Below the pieces are notes generated by a model that was given only the letters and a program-made list of their open reading frames with translations, was not told the DNA's origin and did no database searches. Of a DNA stretch of 64,000 nt, positions 1-8,757 are shown one piece after another; position 1 is the stretch's first letter, and every line of letters begins with the position of its first letter. The stretch comes from an uncultured Dialister sp. (GTDB lineage Bacteria; Bacillota; Negativicutes; Veillonellales; Dialisteraceae), in the NCBI GenBank assembly GCA_902462205.1, contig CABQAR010000008.1, positions 11,866 through 75,865 of the forward strand, written 5' to 3'. The position numbers were made by a program, and so were the translations under genes.

Positions 1-89
1 TAATAAAGAGAATTATAATAGAGGACAAAGAAAGATGCCCGGCCTGCAGGTATTTCCTGCCATTTTTTTCCGAGAAAGAAGAGTTTTTT

Positions 90-1496
90 ATGAGATCGAC
101 CGTCAAACTGATTTCCGGCCCCGCCCTTTTCCTCCTGTGCACGTTCCTGCTGGACGGCGCTTTTTCCTTCCGCGCCGCCTGCGCCCTCGGGACAGCGGTG
201 TGGATGGCGTTCTGGTGGATTTTCCGCCCCTGCTCCATCTATGTCACTTCCTTCGTCCCCATCGTGGTGAACTCTCTTTTCAACCTGATTCCCAGTTCCC
301 ACGTCATCAGCCAGTATTTTTCTGAAATCGCCGTCCTGCTTCTGGGCGCGGACCTGATCTGCCAGACATGGACCACGACGAAGCTGGACCAGCGTATTTC
401 CGTCAAAACGCTCTGCTACATCGGAACGTCCATGCGCCACCAGATCTTCGTCTGGTTTTTCGCGTCCGTCGTCCTTTCCATCTTCCTCCCCAACGTGGTC
501 GTCGCTTCCATCTTCTGTCCGATTGCTGTTTCCATGCTCCATTTCGTCGGTGAGAAGGACATCACGGAAAGCAGCGCCGCCGTGCCCATCCTCCTTGCCA
601 TCGGCTGGGGCAGCGGCATCGGCGGGCTCGGGTCCCCGATCGGAAGCGCCGCCAATCTGGTCGCCATTTCCTATTTTGAAAAGCTGTCCGGCCATGAATT
701 CATGTACTATGACTGGGTCATCCGTTTCCTCCCCGTCCTTGCCGTCGTCTTCATCGTCAACCTTTTCTACATCTGGCATATACGGACAGACGTGGACCAC
801 CTGCCGGGAACGAAGGAATACTTTGTTTCCATGTATGAATCCTTCGGACCGATGAGGCGGGGCGAAATCATCGGGCTCTCCCTCTTCGTCATTTCCACGG
901 TCCTCGCCTTCGTCCGCCCCCTCTTCGCGTCCCTCCTGCCCGCCCTGAAGCCTGCCTACATCTTCTTCCTCTGCGGCCTCCTCCTCTTTTTCCTGAAGGA
1001 TGAGAGAAAAGAAGCCATGCTGACATGGAAATATGCGGAAAGCCACGTCATGTGGGGCATGATCTTCCTTTTCGCCAGCGGCCTCGCCTTAGGGCAGCTC
1101 GTCATTGAAACCGAAGCGGTGAAGCAGATGGCCGCCATGATTTCCCATTATCCTCTGGAAGGCGGCTTCTTCCTCATGGCCGCGTTCTGCCTCTTCGGCG
1201 TTTTCATGACGGAGCTTTCCAGCAATACGGCTGCCGTATCCATCACGATCCCCGTCACCCTCGGCATCACGGACGCCCTCGGCATCAGCCCCGTCCCCTA
1301 CATCCTCACCGCCGTCGTCGCTTCCTGCTGCGCCTACGTCCTTCCCGTCAGCACCCGCGCCATCCCCGTCGGCTACGGCCTGAGCGCCACGCGGCAGATG
1401 GAACACGGCCTCGTCCTCACCACCCTGACATGGCTCGTCGTCACCGCCACCTGTTATGCATTCATGTCTTTCTCTTCTCTCTTCAATACGATATAA
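90..1496 (+). CDS. SLC13/DASS-family anion:cation symporter
   Basis: Predicted inner-membrane carrier of the divalent anion:Na+ symporter family, probably moving a dicarboxylate or similar anion. The 468 residues are almost entirely hydrophobic, with about a dozen candidate membrane segments. Two family-type re-entrant loop motifs are visible: GSPIGSAANLVA near residues 181-192 and SSNTAA near residues 376-381. The latter resembles the SNT substrate/sodium site of DASS proteins. The start ATG follows an AGAAGAG-like ribosome site. A TATAAT at 14-19 may be its -10 box, with the -35 outside the window. The thioesterase gene follows 46 bases later on the same strand. The family is clear; the substrate cannot be read from the sequence. 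Confidence 0.8.
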   Translation: MRSTVKLISGPALFLLCTFLLDGAFSFRAACALGTAVWMAFWWIFRPCSIYVTSFVPIVVNSLFNLIPSSHVISQYFSEIAVLLLGADLICQTWTTTKLDQRISVKTLCYIGTSMRHQIFVWFFASVVLSIFLPNVVVASIFCPIAVSMLHFVGEKDITESSAAVPILLAIGWGSGIGGLGSPIGSAANLVAISYFEKLSGHEFMYYDWVIRFLPVLAVVFIVNLFYIWHIRTDVDHLPGTKEYFVSMYESFGPMRRGEIIGLSLFVISTVLAFVRPLFASLLPALKPAYIFFLCGLLLFFLKDERKEAMLTWKYAESHVMWGMIFLFASGLALGQLVIETEAVKQMAAMISHYPLEGGFFLMAAFCLFGVFMTELSSNTAAVSITIPVTLGITDALGISPVPYILTAVVASCCAYVLPVSTRAIPVGYGLSATRQMEHGLVLTTLTWLVVTATCYAFMSFSSLFNTI

Positions 1497-1542
1497 TGAC
1501 AGTTGATGAATCATCTGATCAAATTGATAAAGAGGTATTTCC

Positions 1543-2007
1543 ATGGATGAAAAAAATGTCGTGCAGCTGACGGAACCTGCAGAAATACGCGCCCATATAC
1601 GCGATATATACAAGCCGAACCATTTCATGGCGGATTATTTCCACATCAATATCGAGGAAATAGAGTGCGGACGCGTGACGGTCAGCCTTGTTACCGACCC
1701 CATGAAGCACTGCAACCACCGCATGGTCATCCACGGCGGCGTTCTGACCGCCCTTGCCGATTCCGTCACGGGCGTCACGGGCGCTTCCGTCGGCGCGATG
1801 GTCGTCACGGCAAGCATGACCATGAATTTCATCCGTAACGCGCGGCCCGGCTCGAAAATCTGCGTGAAGAGCCATATCGTCCACAACGGCCATTCCACCA
1901 TCGTCATCGCAGCGGACATGTGGGACGAGGACGGAAAGCTGATGTCCAATATCCTCTGCACCATGGTCCCTGTCGGCTGGTTCCCCGAAATCCCGCGGAA
2001 ATGGTAA
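1543..2007 (+). CDS. PaaI-type hotdog-fold thioesterase
   Basis: A single-domain hotdog protein of 154 residues, the usual length for PaaI/YdiI-type acyl-CoA thioesterases. The motif HRMVIHGG near residues 60-67, followed by a long helix (LTALADSVTG), matches the HGG catalytic-loop region of the family. The C-terminal half has the alternating strands expected of the fold. The start ATG has AAAGAGG 8 bases upstream. It may be co-transcribed with the preceding anion carrier, since no terminator is seen between them. A hairpin terminator follows. The acyl substrate is unknown. Confidence 0.8.
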   Translation: MDEKNVVQLTEPAEIRAHIRDIYKPNHFMADYFHINIEEIECGRVTVSLVTDPMKHCNHRMVIHGGVLTALADSVTGVTGASVGAMVVTASMTMNFIRNARPGSKICVKSHIVHNGHSTIVIAADMWDEDGKLMSNILCTMVPVGWFPEIPRKW

Positions 2008-2063
2008 TCTGTCCGGATGCGTCCGGTATTTCATGAAACTTCATCCCTTTCACCGACGAAAGA

Positions 2064-2100
2064 AGCAAACGGAATCTTTTCCCTCCGTTTGCTTTTCTGT
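2064..2100 (+). terminator. Rho-independent terminator after the thioesterase gene
   Basis: Inverted repeat AGCAAACGGA / TCCGTTTGCT with a T-rich 3' side, lying between the thioesterase and the NhaC-type gene. Confidence 0.75.
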
Positions 2101-2168
2101 TTTTCCGCCGCTATTCCCGCCCGTACAATCAGCCTTGGGAAATGGCTCTTCCCCTCAGGAGCAATACT

Positions 2169-3458
2169 ATGGAATCCATGATCCTCCTTATTTTTTCCGC
2201 ATTCCTTCTCTTCTGCATCTTTTCCGGCGCCTCCGTCCTCATCGCCCTCGCGGCAGGCCTCCTGCTTTTCCTTGGGTACGGGAAATACAGGGGCTTTTCC
2301 GCCCATTCGCTGTGGCGCATGTCCCTTTCAGGCGTGCAGGCGGCCCACACCATCCTCATCACCTTCCTCCTGATCGGCATGCTTACCGCCCTGTGGAGGG
2401 CCTGCGGAACGATCCCCTTCATCATTTCCGTCTCCGCCGGATATATCCACAGCGGTTCCCTGCTTGCTTCCATCTTCCTGCTGAACAGCCTTGTCTCCCT
2501 TCTGACAGGCACTTCCTTCGGCACGGCCGCCACGGTGGGAATCATTTCGATCGCTATCGCCCAGTCCGCCGGAACGGATATTTACATGGCAGGCGGCGCG
2601 GTCCTGTCCGGCATTTACGTCGGCGACAGGAGCTCTCCCGTTTCCACCAGCGCCCTCCTTGTCTCCACGCTGACACGGACGGATTTATACGAAAATATCA
2701 AAAGCATGGCGCGCACGGCGGCCATTCCCTTCCTCTCCGCCCTTGCGCTATACGCCGTCATCGGGGCCCTTTCGCCGGAAAAAGCGCCTGAACTCCATTC
2801 CGCCGCCCTCTTTGACGCCTATTTCTCCATGCATCCCCTCTGCCTCCTGCCGGCAGGTGCCATCCTGTGCCTCTCCCTCTTCCGCGTGCCCGTGAAAACC
2901 ACGATGCTCGCCAGTATCGTCCTCGCTTTTTTCGTTTCCCTCCGGGTGCAGGGCATGTCCGCTTCGGAAACGCTCCATGCCATGGTTTTCGGATTCGTGC
3001 CTGCGGAACCGTCGATCGCTCCCCTTATTTCAGGCGGCGGCATCCTTTCCATGGCGGACGTGGCATGCATCGTCTGCCTTTCCTCCTGCTACGCGGGCAT
3101 CTTTCAGGAAACAGGGCTGCTCGACCGGCTGAAACAGCGTATCCGTTCCTTCCGCAAAAGGGCTGGCCGCTATCCTGCCATGCTGGCCACCTCCGTCCTT
3201 GCAGGAATGGTCGCCTGCAACCAGACGCTCACCATCATGCTCACCCACCAGCTCTGCAGGGACGGCGATCCTGACACGTCCTACGCCCTCGATCTGGAAG
3301 ACAGCGCCGTCGTCATCCCTCCGCTGATCCCATGGTCCATCGCAGGCGCCGTCCCCCTTGCCGCCATCGGGGCGCCGGCCGTTTCTCTCCTTTTCGCCTT
3401 CTTCCTCTACCTCCTCCCCTTGTGGCGGCTCGGAAAGAATATCGGAACCAAGCACTGA
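2169..3458 (+). CDS. NhaC-family Na+/H+ antiporter
   Basis: Predicted inner-membrane antiporter of the NhaC family, exchanging Na+ (or a small metabolite with Na+) for protons. The 429 residues carry about 11 hydrophobic segments. Family-like stretches include SLLTGTSFGTAATVGIISIA near residues 105-125, GDRSSPVSTSALLVS near 158-172, and the acidic EDSAVVIPPLIPWS near 370-383. ATG 2169 is chosen over the in-frame ATG at 2142 because AGGAG ends 7 bases upstream of it. Some NhaC members are malate/lactate or other metabolite antiporters, so the ion pair is uncertain. Confidence 0.8.
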   Translation: MESMILLIFSAFLLFCIFSGASVLIALAAGLLLFLGYGKYRGFSAHSLWRMSLSGVQAAHTILITFLLIGMLTALWRACGTIPFIISVSAGYIHSGSLLASIFLLNSLVSLLTGTSFGTAATVGIISIAIAQSAGTDIYMAGGAVLSGIYVGDRSSPVSTSALLVSTLTRTDLYENIKSMARTAAIPFLSALALYAVIGALSPEKAPELHSAALFDAYFSMHPLCLLPAGAILCLSLFRVPVKTTMLASIVLAFFVSLRVQGMSASETLHAMVFGFVPAEPSIAPLISGGGILSMADVACIVCLSSCYAGIFQETGLLDRLKQRIRSFRKRAGRYPAMLATSVLAGMVACNQTLTIMLTHQLCRDGDPDTSYALDLEDSAVVIPPLIPWSIAGAVPLAAIGAPAVSLLFAFFLYLLPLWRLGKNIGTKH

Positions 3459-3492
3459 AAAAGACTGCCTCCTTTCGGACCGCAGCCTTTTT
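3459..3492. terminator. Bidirectional terminator between convergent genes
   Basis: Hairpin AAGACTGC / GCAGCCTT (one mismatch) flanked by A- and T-runs. It lies between the NhaC-type gene (+) and a Sel1 gene (-) and could serve both. Confidence 0.65.
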
Positions 3493-3501
3493 TTATCGCC
3501 C

Positions 3502-4572
3502 TTAATAAGAACGGAGCCTGTTCAACGCCGTTTCCGCCTCTTCACTTCCTTCATCCGCCGCTTCTTCCAGCCATCGGACGCCTTCTTCCCTGTCCGGCTC
3601 GCAGCCCGTTCCCTCCAGATACATCATGCCTGCCATGTATTTCGCCTTGCGGATACCGCTTTCCGCGGCATGCACCATGTAACGGAAACCGGCTTCCTCA
3701 TCCTTTTCCTCCAGCGCCGACAGCGCCAGATGGAGCCAGCTTTCATCATCGCCCTCCATCGCCGCTTCCCGATACAGCCTTTCCGCCGTCGCCCGGTCCT
3801 TCTCCACCACGATGCCCTTTTCATAATAAAAGGCCATGCCCGCCTTCGCTTCTGGGATATGCCCTTCCGCCGCCCTGCCATACCAGAGGAACGCCTTTTC
3901 CCCGTCAGGCTCTTCCTCGCTGCTGTCATAGACCAGTCCTAGACGGTACGCGGCTTCCGCATTGCCGTCCTCCCATGATTTTTCGAGCCATTCCTTCGCT
4001 TTTGCCACGTCTTCACGCATCAGGCAATCTTCCGCCAGCGCGAAAGAAGCGCGGCTGTCATGGAACGCGGCGGCCTTTTCAAAGCAGAGCTCCGCTTTTT
4101 CGGAATTCTGCTCCGTCGCGATTCCTTCCTGATACGCCACGCCCAGCTCATAGAGGGAACGCCAGTATTCAAACAGGGACGCCTTCGTCAGCCACTTCAC
4201 GCCTTCCTCGAAATCCACCAGCAGTCCGCCGGACAGATAAAAACGGCCTGCCTCGTCCATGGCCGCCACATCGCCGCGGTTCGCCGCCAGAAGCACCTCG
4301 GGGAAATACGTATTCACCACGTCCCACATGTCATTCCCTCCGGCCGCGGAAAACGTGGAAAGCGCTGCCAGCGGATCTCCCGCCGCCTTCCCCCGTTCGA
4401 ACCATTTCATCGCTTCTCCCTCGTCCGTCCCGACATGGCCGAAGCCCTCCCGATAACAGGCGCCGAGGAAATACATGGAACGCCCCTCTCCTTTTTCTGC
4501 TTCCTTCATAAGAAGGGGAACCGCTTCATCTATTTTTCCTGCCATAAACAGCCTTTCGCCATCACTGCCCAA
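3502..4572 (-). CDS. Sel1-repeat (TPR-like) protein
   Basis: A protein of about 356 residues made mostly of Sel1-like repeats of about 36 residues, seen as recurring patterns such as A-x-x-x-L-G-x-x-Y-x-x-G and A-x-x-W-x-x-x-A-A-x-x-G. Such solenoids act as protein-interaction scaffolds; the partner is unknown. No signal peptide is evident, so it is probably cytoplasmic. An in-frame GTG at 4587 overlaps the AGGAGG ribosome site itself, so the TTG at 4572, six bases after AGGAGG, is the likelier start. A parS site lies immediately upstream. It follows a second Sel1 gene on the same strand and may share its transcript. Confidence 0.75.
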   Translation of the reverse strand: MGSDGERLFMAGKIDEAVPLLMKEAEKGEGRSMYFLGACYREGFGHVGTDEGEAMKWFERGKAAGDPLAALSTFSAAGGNDMWDVVNTYFPEVLLAANRGDVAAMDEAGRFYLSGGLLVDFEEGVKWLTKASLFEYWRSLYELGVAYQEGIATEQNSEKAELCFEKAAAFHDSRASFALAEDCLMREDVAKAKEWLEKSWEDGNAEAAYRLGLVYDSSEEEPDGEKAFLWYGRAAEGHIPEAKAGMAFYYEKGIVVEKDRATAERLYREAAMEGDDESWLHLALSALEEKDEEAGFRYMVHAAESGIRKAKYMAGMMYLEGTGCEPDREEGVRWLEEAADEGSEEAETALNRLRSY

Positions 4573-4586
4573 AATAATCCTCCTCA

Positions 4587-4602
4587 CGTTTCACGTGAAA
4601 CT
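4587..4602. other. parS centromere site
   Basis: The 14-base palindrome GTTTCACGTGAAAC at 4588-4601 is the core of the bacterial parS consensus TGTTTCACGTGAAACA; only the two outermost bases differ. ParB is encoded about 3.3 kb away. Confidence 0.88.
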
Positions 4603-4641
4603 ATATCATCCTGCGTTTTCTTTATTTCTTGGGAGAAGATT

Positions 4642-5964
4642 TTATTCCTTCTCCTCCATGGTTTCCAGAATATGCTCCGCCATGTCGATGATTTCCGGGC
4701 TTCCGTGCTCCATCGCCCGTTTCAGATATTCCTTTGCTTTTTCCCGATCCTCTGCGACGCCGATTCCGTTGTCACAGCAGACGCCGAGCATCAGTTCCGC
4801 TTCTCCGTGGTTCTGCTCCGCCGCTTTCTCAAAAAGGTCGGCCGCTTCTTTCTCTTCCCCCTGTTCTGCCAGAAGGCTTCCCAAGCGCGTCATGGCTTCC
4901 GCCGAGCCGAGGTCTGCCGCTTTCCGATAAAGCTCCTCCGCCCTTTCTTCGTTTTTCTCCACGCCGATCCCTTTCAGGCAGCAGTCCGCCAGACGGCACA
5001 GGGATGCCGTGTCTCCCGTTTCCGCCGCCTGACCGAACCAGAAGGCCGCCTTTTTCACATCCCGCAGCTTTCCCTCACTCGTCTGGTAGAGCTGGCCGAT
5101 CAGTCCCGCCGACGGCAGGTATCCGTGGCTCCACGCTTTTTTATACCATTTCAGGGCCTCTTCTTCGCTCTTCTTCATCCCGATGCCAAGGGCATGGAAT
5201 TCTCCCAGCCTGCATTCGCAGCCTGCCGAACCGATGAGGGCGCCTTTCTTGAAAATACGGATGGCTTCCTTCACGTCCTTTTCAGTGCCGTCCCCCATGA
5301 AATGCATCATGCCCAGCTCTTCCGCGGCTTCTCCGCTCCGATGGGACAGTGCCCGTCCATAGGAAATGATCGCCCTGCCGTAATCGACAGGCACGCCTTT
5401 TCCAAGGAAATAGCATTCCCCCATATGGAACTCCGCGTCCTTGAAATTTTTTCCCGCTCCGTGCAGGAACAGACGGAACGCTTCCTCCTGTTTTTCATGG
5501 CCGTCCTGTTCCCTGTTGATCATGCCTAAGTCATCCATCGCCCGGAAATATCCCTTTTCCGCGGAAACGGACAGCCACCGGACGCCTTCTTCCTCGTCCT
5601 TTTCCGTTCCGATTCCTTTATAAAGCATGGTTCCCAGCGCCCACGCGGCCATCATGCCGCCGTTGACGGCTTCTTCTTCGATGACGGAAAACAGGGCCTC
5701 TCCCTGTTCTTTTCCGAGAGGCGCCCCTCCCTCGATTAAAGCAAACTGCGCCAGAGGTTCGCCGGCCGCCACCGCGCTGTCGAAAAGGGAACGGGCTTTT
5801 TCCTCGTCCCTTCCCCGCTTTGACAGATTGTCCCTATATATGATGCCCAGTTCGTACATGGCGCGGCCGCTGCCTTCCTTCGCCGCTTCTTCCAGCAGGG
5901 GCAGACATTCATCAAACCGGCAGTCCAGAAATAACTGCTCTGTTTCCTTCCATTCCATTCCCAT
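4642..5964 (-). CDS. Sel1-repeat (TPR-like) protein, longer paralogue
   Basis: A 440-residue protein built from about ten Sel1-like repeats. Examples are AMYELGIIYRDN, AAWALGTMLYKGIG, AEFHMGECYFLGKG and AELMLGVCCDNGIG, each starting a helix pair. The repeats run through almost the whole length with no catalytic domain, signal peptide or membrane segment. The start is an ATG with AAGGAG just upstream. The gene lies directly upstream of the shorter Sel1 gene, with a gap holding a parS site, so the two look like a tandem duplication that diverged. The function is probably scaffolding, with the partner unknown. Confidence 0.78.
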   Translation of the reverse strand: MGMEWKETEQLFLDCRFDECLPLLEEAAKEGSGRAMYELGIIYRDNLSKRGRDEEKARSLFDSAVAAGEPLAQFALIEGGAPLGKEQGEALFSVIEEEAVNGGMMAAWALGTMLYKGIGTEKDEEEGVRWLSVSAEKGYFRAMDDLGMINREQDGHEKQEEAFRLFLHGAGKNFKDAEFHMGECYFLGKGVPVDYGRAIISYGRALSHRSGEAAEELGMMHFMGDGTEKDVKEAIRIFKKGALIGSAGCECRLGEFHALGIGMKKSEEEALKWYKKAWSHGYLPSAGLIGQLYQTSEGKLRDVKKAAFWFGQAAETGDTASLCRLADCCLKGIGVEKNEERAEELYRKAADLGSAEAMTRLGSLLAEQGEEKEAADLFEKAAEQNHGEAELMLGVCCDNGIGVAEDREKAKEYLKRAMEHGSPEIIDMAEHILETMEEKE

Positions 5965-6079
5965 CGTGCTCCTTCTCTGTGATTCTGTCCTTCATGATAC
6001 AAAGAAACAGGCGGATGCACAAGGGCGATTGCTTACATCAGCCGTTCCGCCGTCCGCCTTTCCGTTTATTTCCTCCAGC

Positions 6080-6120
6080 AAAAAACGGCCTCCGCCGTCA
6101 TGACGGATACCGTTTTCGTT
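6080..6120 (-). terminator. Terminator after the M23 peptidase gene
   Basis: On the minus strand, ACGG/CCGT arms enclose an inner CGTCATGACG palindrome and are followed by a T-run (seen as AAAAAA at the left on the plus strand). Confidence 0.6.
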
Positions 6121-6133
6121 TTTCTTTATTTCC

Positions 6134-7072
6134 TTAATAGCTGCCCGGAAGGAAGTACAGCGGATCCACGGAATCGCCGTTGATCCTGACTTCGTAATGG
6201 CAGTGGGGGCCCGTGCTGTTCCCCGTACTTCCCGCAAGGGCGATCACCGTGCCCTGGTCCACATGCTGCCCCTCGTAGACGAGGAGGGCGGAATTGTGTC
6301 CGTAACGGGTGACCATGCCGTTCGCATGCTTGACTTCCACCATGTATCCGTAGCCGCCGACCCAGCCGGAGCGCGTCACCGTTCCTGCCGCCGTGGCGGA
6401 AATAGGCGTGCCGTAGTCTGTCGCGATGTCCACGCCTTCATGATAGGTGGAGCCGATACCGCCGGGGCTTGACCGGTAGCCGTAGTAGCTCGAAATCGGT
6501 CCTTTGACCGGCCAGACGTCCGGCGTGTCCGCAGACGGATCGACCACGGGCGCGAGCATTCCGTAGGTCTGGTTCATGAATTCCGTGCGAAGGGAAATAA
6601 CGAGGCGGATCTGCTTATCCAGCCTTTCGTCAAGGCTCCGCATTTCTTTCAGCAGCTCGCCGGGATTGCTCGAGGGCTTTCCGTCTTCCGCCGCCTGTAT
6701 ATTGTCTTTCTTCGCCACATCAGGCACCGTGGCGCCGCCGCCGATGCCGCCTTTATCTGAAGTTTCCGAAATATTCTGCGCTGCGCCGCTGCCGGAACGA
6801 ACGAGCTCCTGAAGCTGGCTGCTGATTTTTTCCACTGTCTTCGTCTTGCTTTCCAGCGCCTGCATCTTTTCATCCGCCATTTTCAGCTGGTTCTTATACA
6901 GGTCATTTTCCGCGCGGAGGCGGTCCATGCTGTATCCGGACCATGCGGCCGTGCCGATGGAAAGGACAAGCAGGAGGCCTGCGATGCCCCCGAAAAGCTT
7001 GAGCTTTTTAAATTCTTCCACGGAAAAGGTGAACTGGACGTCACCGGTTTCCGGATTTTCCTGCTTAAACAT
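6134..7072 (-). CDS. M23 (LytM-type) metallopeptidase, membrane-anchored
   Basis: Predicted periplasmic peptidoglycan endopeptidase or a division/envelope activator of the LytM class. The 312 residues comprise a short cytoplasmic N-terminus, one membrane helix (about residues 23-45), a coiled coil (about 50-80), a linker, and a C-terminal M23 domain. The domain has the zinc motifs H-E-G-V-D near residue 225 and HCH near residue 290. Both zinc signatures appear intact, so it is probably active. ATG 7072 is preferred over an upstream in-frame start because it begins the compact MFKQENPETG terminus close to an AGGT ribosome site. The upstream region holds a perfect 10-bp inverted repeat. The next genes upstream on this strand are DUF4446 and parB. 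Confidence 0.85.
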   Translation of the reverse strand: MFKQENPETGDVQFTFSVEEFKKLKLFGGIAGLLLVLSIGTAAWSGYSMDRLRAENDLYKNQLKMADEKMQALESKTKTVEKISSQLQELVRSGSGAAQNISETSDKGGIGGGATVPDVAKKDNIQAAEDGKPSSNPGELLKEMRSLDERLDKQIRLVISLRTEFMNQTYGMLAPVVDPSADTPDVWPVKGPISSYYGYRSSPGGIGSTYHEGVDIATDYGTPISATAAGTVTRSGWVGGYGYMVEVKHANGMVTRYGHNSALLVYEGQHVDQGTVIALAGSTGNSTGPHCHYEVRINGDSVDPLYFLPGSY

Positions 7073-7115
7073 ATGACATTTACCTGCGTTTCCAAAACGT
7101 CTTATTTCCAAGTGC

Positions 7116-7146
7116 CTTTTATAAGAAAACTCTTTCCTTATAAAAG
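7116..7146. promoter_or_regulatory. Inverted repeat upstream of the M23 gene
   Basis: Perfect arms CTTTTATAAG (7116-7125) and CTTATAAAAG (7137-7146) are separated by 11 bases, in the AT-rich leader about 45 bases before the M23 start. It could be an operator or an mRNA hairpin. Confidence 0.4.
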
Positions 7147-7287
7147 AATTGATCTATTTTAAAGGTATTAAAATAGGGTACTACGATGATACCACAACTT
7201 TAAAAAATTGTCATCCTGACGGAAAACAGACCTTTTCCATGAAAGATCTGCTCCCGATTCTCCGCCTGCCGGACCGGCCGGCGGACG

Positions 7288-7899
7288 CTATTTCTTTTCC
7301 GAACGGTCGATCCGTCCGCGGATCGGCGCTTCCGATTCCCTGCTTTCCCTGTCCGCCTGGACCGCTTCTTCCGCCTGCTTCGCCATGGCGGGCATGAGCG
7401 TGTTCAGCGCGATGTCGATGCTTTCCGCTTCTTCCGCGGAAAGGGCTTCCCTGCACTGGCCGCCGACGATCTGCTTGGCGTAGATGCGGGAGGAATCATC
7501 CCCTGCGAGCGAGGAAATCACGACGCCATTGTTCTTCCCGTCCAGAAGCGTGAGGGAGAACGACAGCTTGTCCCCTGTCTCATCGAAGGCGTCATAGCGA
7601 ACCAGCCCCGTCTTCTGGAACGATTTGAGCTGCATCGTCGCCAGCAGCTCCTGCTGGTGGAGCATGCTCTGTGACGCTTCCACCATTTCCCGAAGCTCCC
7701 GCACTTCCGTGGACAGCTTCAGCTCGATGGAACCGCCGTCTTCTCCTGCCATGAAATATTTGTACTTCATCGCCAGACGGTTCACCTTGGAACGGAGCCA
7801 GAAAAACTGGAGGAGCAGGAACACCAGAAGGATGCAGAGGATCGTTCCCACCACGGAAAGCACCAGCTGGTAATTAATTGTAAAATCCATCATATCCAT
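7288..7899 (-). CDS. DUF4446-family membrane protein
   Basis: A 203-residue protein with one N-terminal membrane helix (about residues 12-33), a charged helical region, and a compact domain (about 95-160). The latter contains the stretch GLVRYDAFDETGDKLSFSLT, characteristic of the DUF4446 family that is often encoded beside parB in Firmicutes. The C-terminus is a charged, probably disordered tail. The start lies 3 bases after the parB stop codon, with GGAG overlapping the end of parB, so it is almost certainly in the parAB operon. The function of the family is unknown. Confidence 0.75.
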   Translation of the reverse strand: MDMMDFTINYQLVLSVVGTILCILLVFLLLQFFWLRSKVNRLAMKYKYFMAGEDGGSIELKLSTEVRELREMVEASQSMLHQQELLATMQLKSFQKTGLVRYDAFDETGDKLSFSLTLLDGKNNGVVISSLAGDDSSRIYAKQIVGGQCREALSAEEAESIDIALNTLMPAMAKQAEEAVQADRESRESEAPIRGRIDRSEKK

Positions 7900-7902
7900 C
7901 CT

Positions 7903-8757
7903 TTATTCTCCCTGTTTCAGAAGCTTCGTAATCCGTTCAAACTCTTTATCGCTCTTGAAGGAAATGGAAATCGTGCCCCTGTGACTGTTCTTTCCTTTTC
8001 CCACCTTGATTTTCACCCGTGAACCCACGGAAAGGACGAGATCCTCCTCCAGCGCGCGGAGATAAGCGTCCGCCTTGTCGACGGGACGCGGATTCTTCCC
8101 TTCCTTGTTCTTGCGGAGGATTTCCTCGATACGGCGGGCGGAAAGGTCTTCCGCCACGATGCGGCGGGCAAGGGCGACCTGCTCCGCCGGCGTTCCGAGC
8201 CCGAGAAGGGGGCGCGCCTGTCCGGCCGTCAGCTTCCGTCCCAGAAGAAGATCCTTCACCTCTCCCGGAAGGTCGAGGAGACGCATCATATTCGTCACAT
8301 AGGAACGGCTTTTCCCGATGAGGGACGCCATCTGCTCCTGCGTGAATTTATATTCGCTGATCATCCGCTGGTAGGCGAACCCTTCTTCTAAAGGATTCAG
8401 ATCCTCACGCTGCAGATTTTCGATCAGGGCGATTTCCGCTGTTTCCTGATCGGTATATTCACGGACAAGGGCGGGTATTTCCAGCAGTCCCGCCATCTGG
8501 GCGGCACGCAGGCGCCGTTCACCGGCAATCAGCTCATAGCCGTTATTCTTCTTCCTGACAATGATCGGCTGCACCACGCCATGGTCCTTGATGGAGTCAG
8601 CCAGCGCCTGCAGGGATTCCGGCTCAAATTCACGTCTCGGCTGCCATTCATTGGGAATGATGATGGACACGGAAATATTTTCCGTATTCTTTCCTGCTTC
8701 TGCTTCTTCCCCAAGAAGGGCGCCCAGCCCTTTTCCCAGTCTTCTACCTTTAGGCAC
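7903..8757 (-). CDS. parB: Chromosome-partitioning protein ParB (Spo0J)
   Basis: ParB binds parS sites, spreads as a CTP-dependent clamp and helps load condensin at the origin. The 284 residues begin with the basic RRLGKGLGALLG motif that stimulates ParA. They continue with the N-terminal domain (GERRLRAAQMAG near residue 78, the CTP-binding arginine motif) and a helix-turn-helix (FTQEQMASLIGKSRSYVTN near residue 135). A C-terminal dimerisation domain closes the protein. It overlaps the 3' end of parA by 8 bases. Two near-perfect parS sites and one perfect site lie within 5 kb. Confidence 0.95.
   Translation of the reverse strand: MPKGRRLGKGLGALLGEEAEAGKNTENISVSIIIPNEWQPRREFEPESLQALADSIKDHGVVQPIIVRKKNNGYELIAGERRLRAAQMAGLLEIPALVREYTDQETAEIALIENLQREDLNPLEEGFAYQRMISEYKFTQEQMASLIGKSRSYVTNMMRLLDLPGEVKDLLLGRKLTAGQARPLLGLGTPAEQVALARRIVAEDLSARRIEEILRKNKEGKNPRPVDKADAYLRALEEDLVLSVGSRVKIKVGKGKNSHRGTISISFKSDKEFERITKLLKQGE

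Noticed and set aside
4060..5529. A 489-codon open frame antisense to the Sel1 genes
   Set aside because: It spans both Sel1 genes on the opposite strand, lacks domain signatures and has Arg/Pro/Phe-rich composition typical of a reverse frame of a GC-rich repeat gene.
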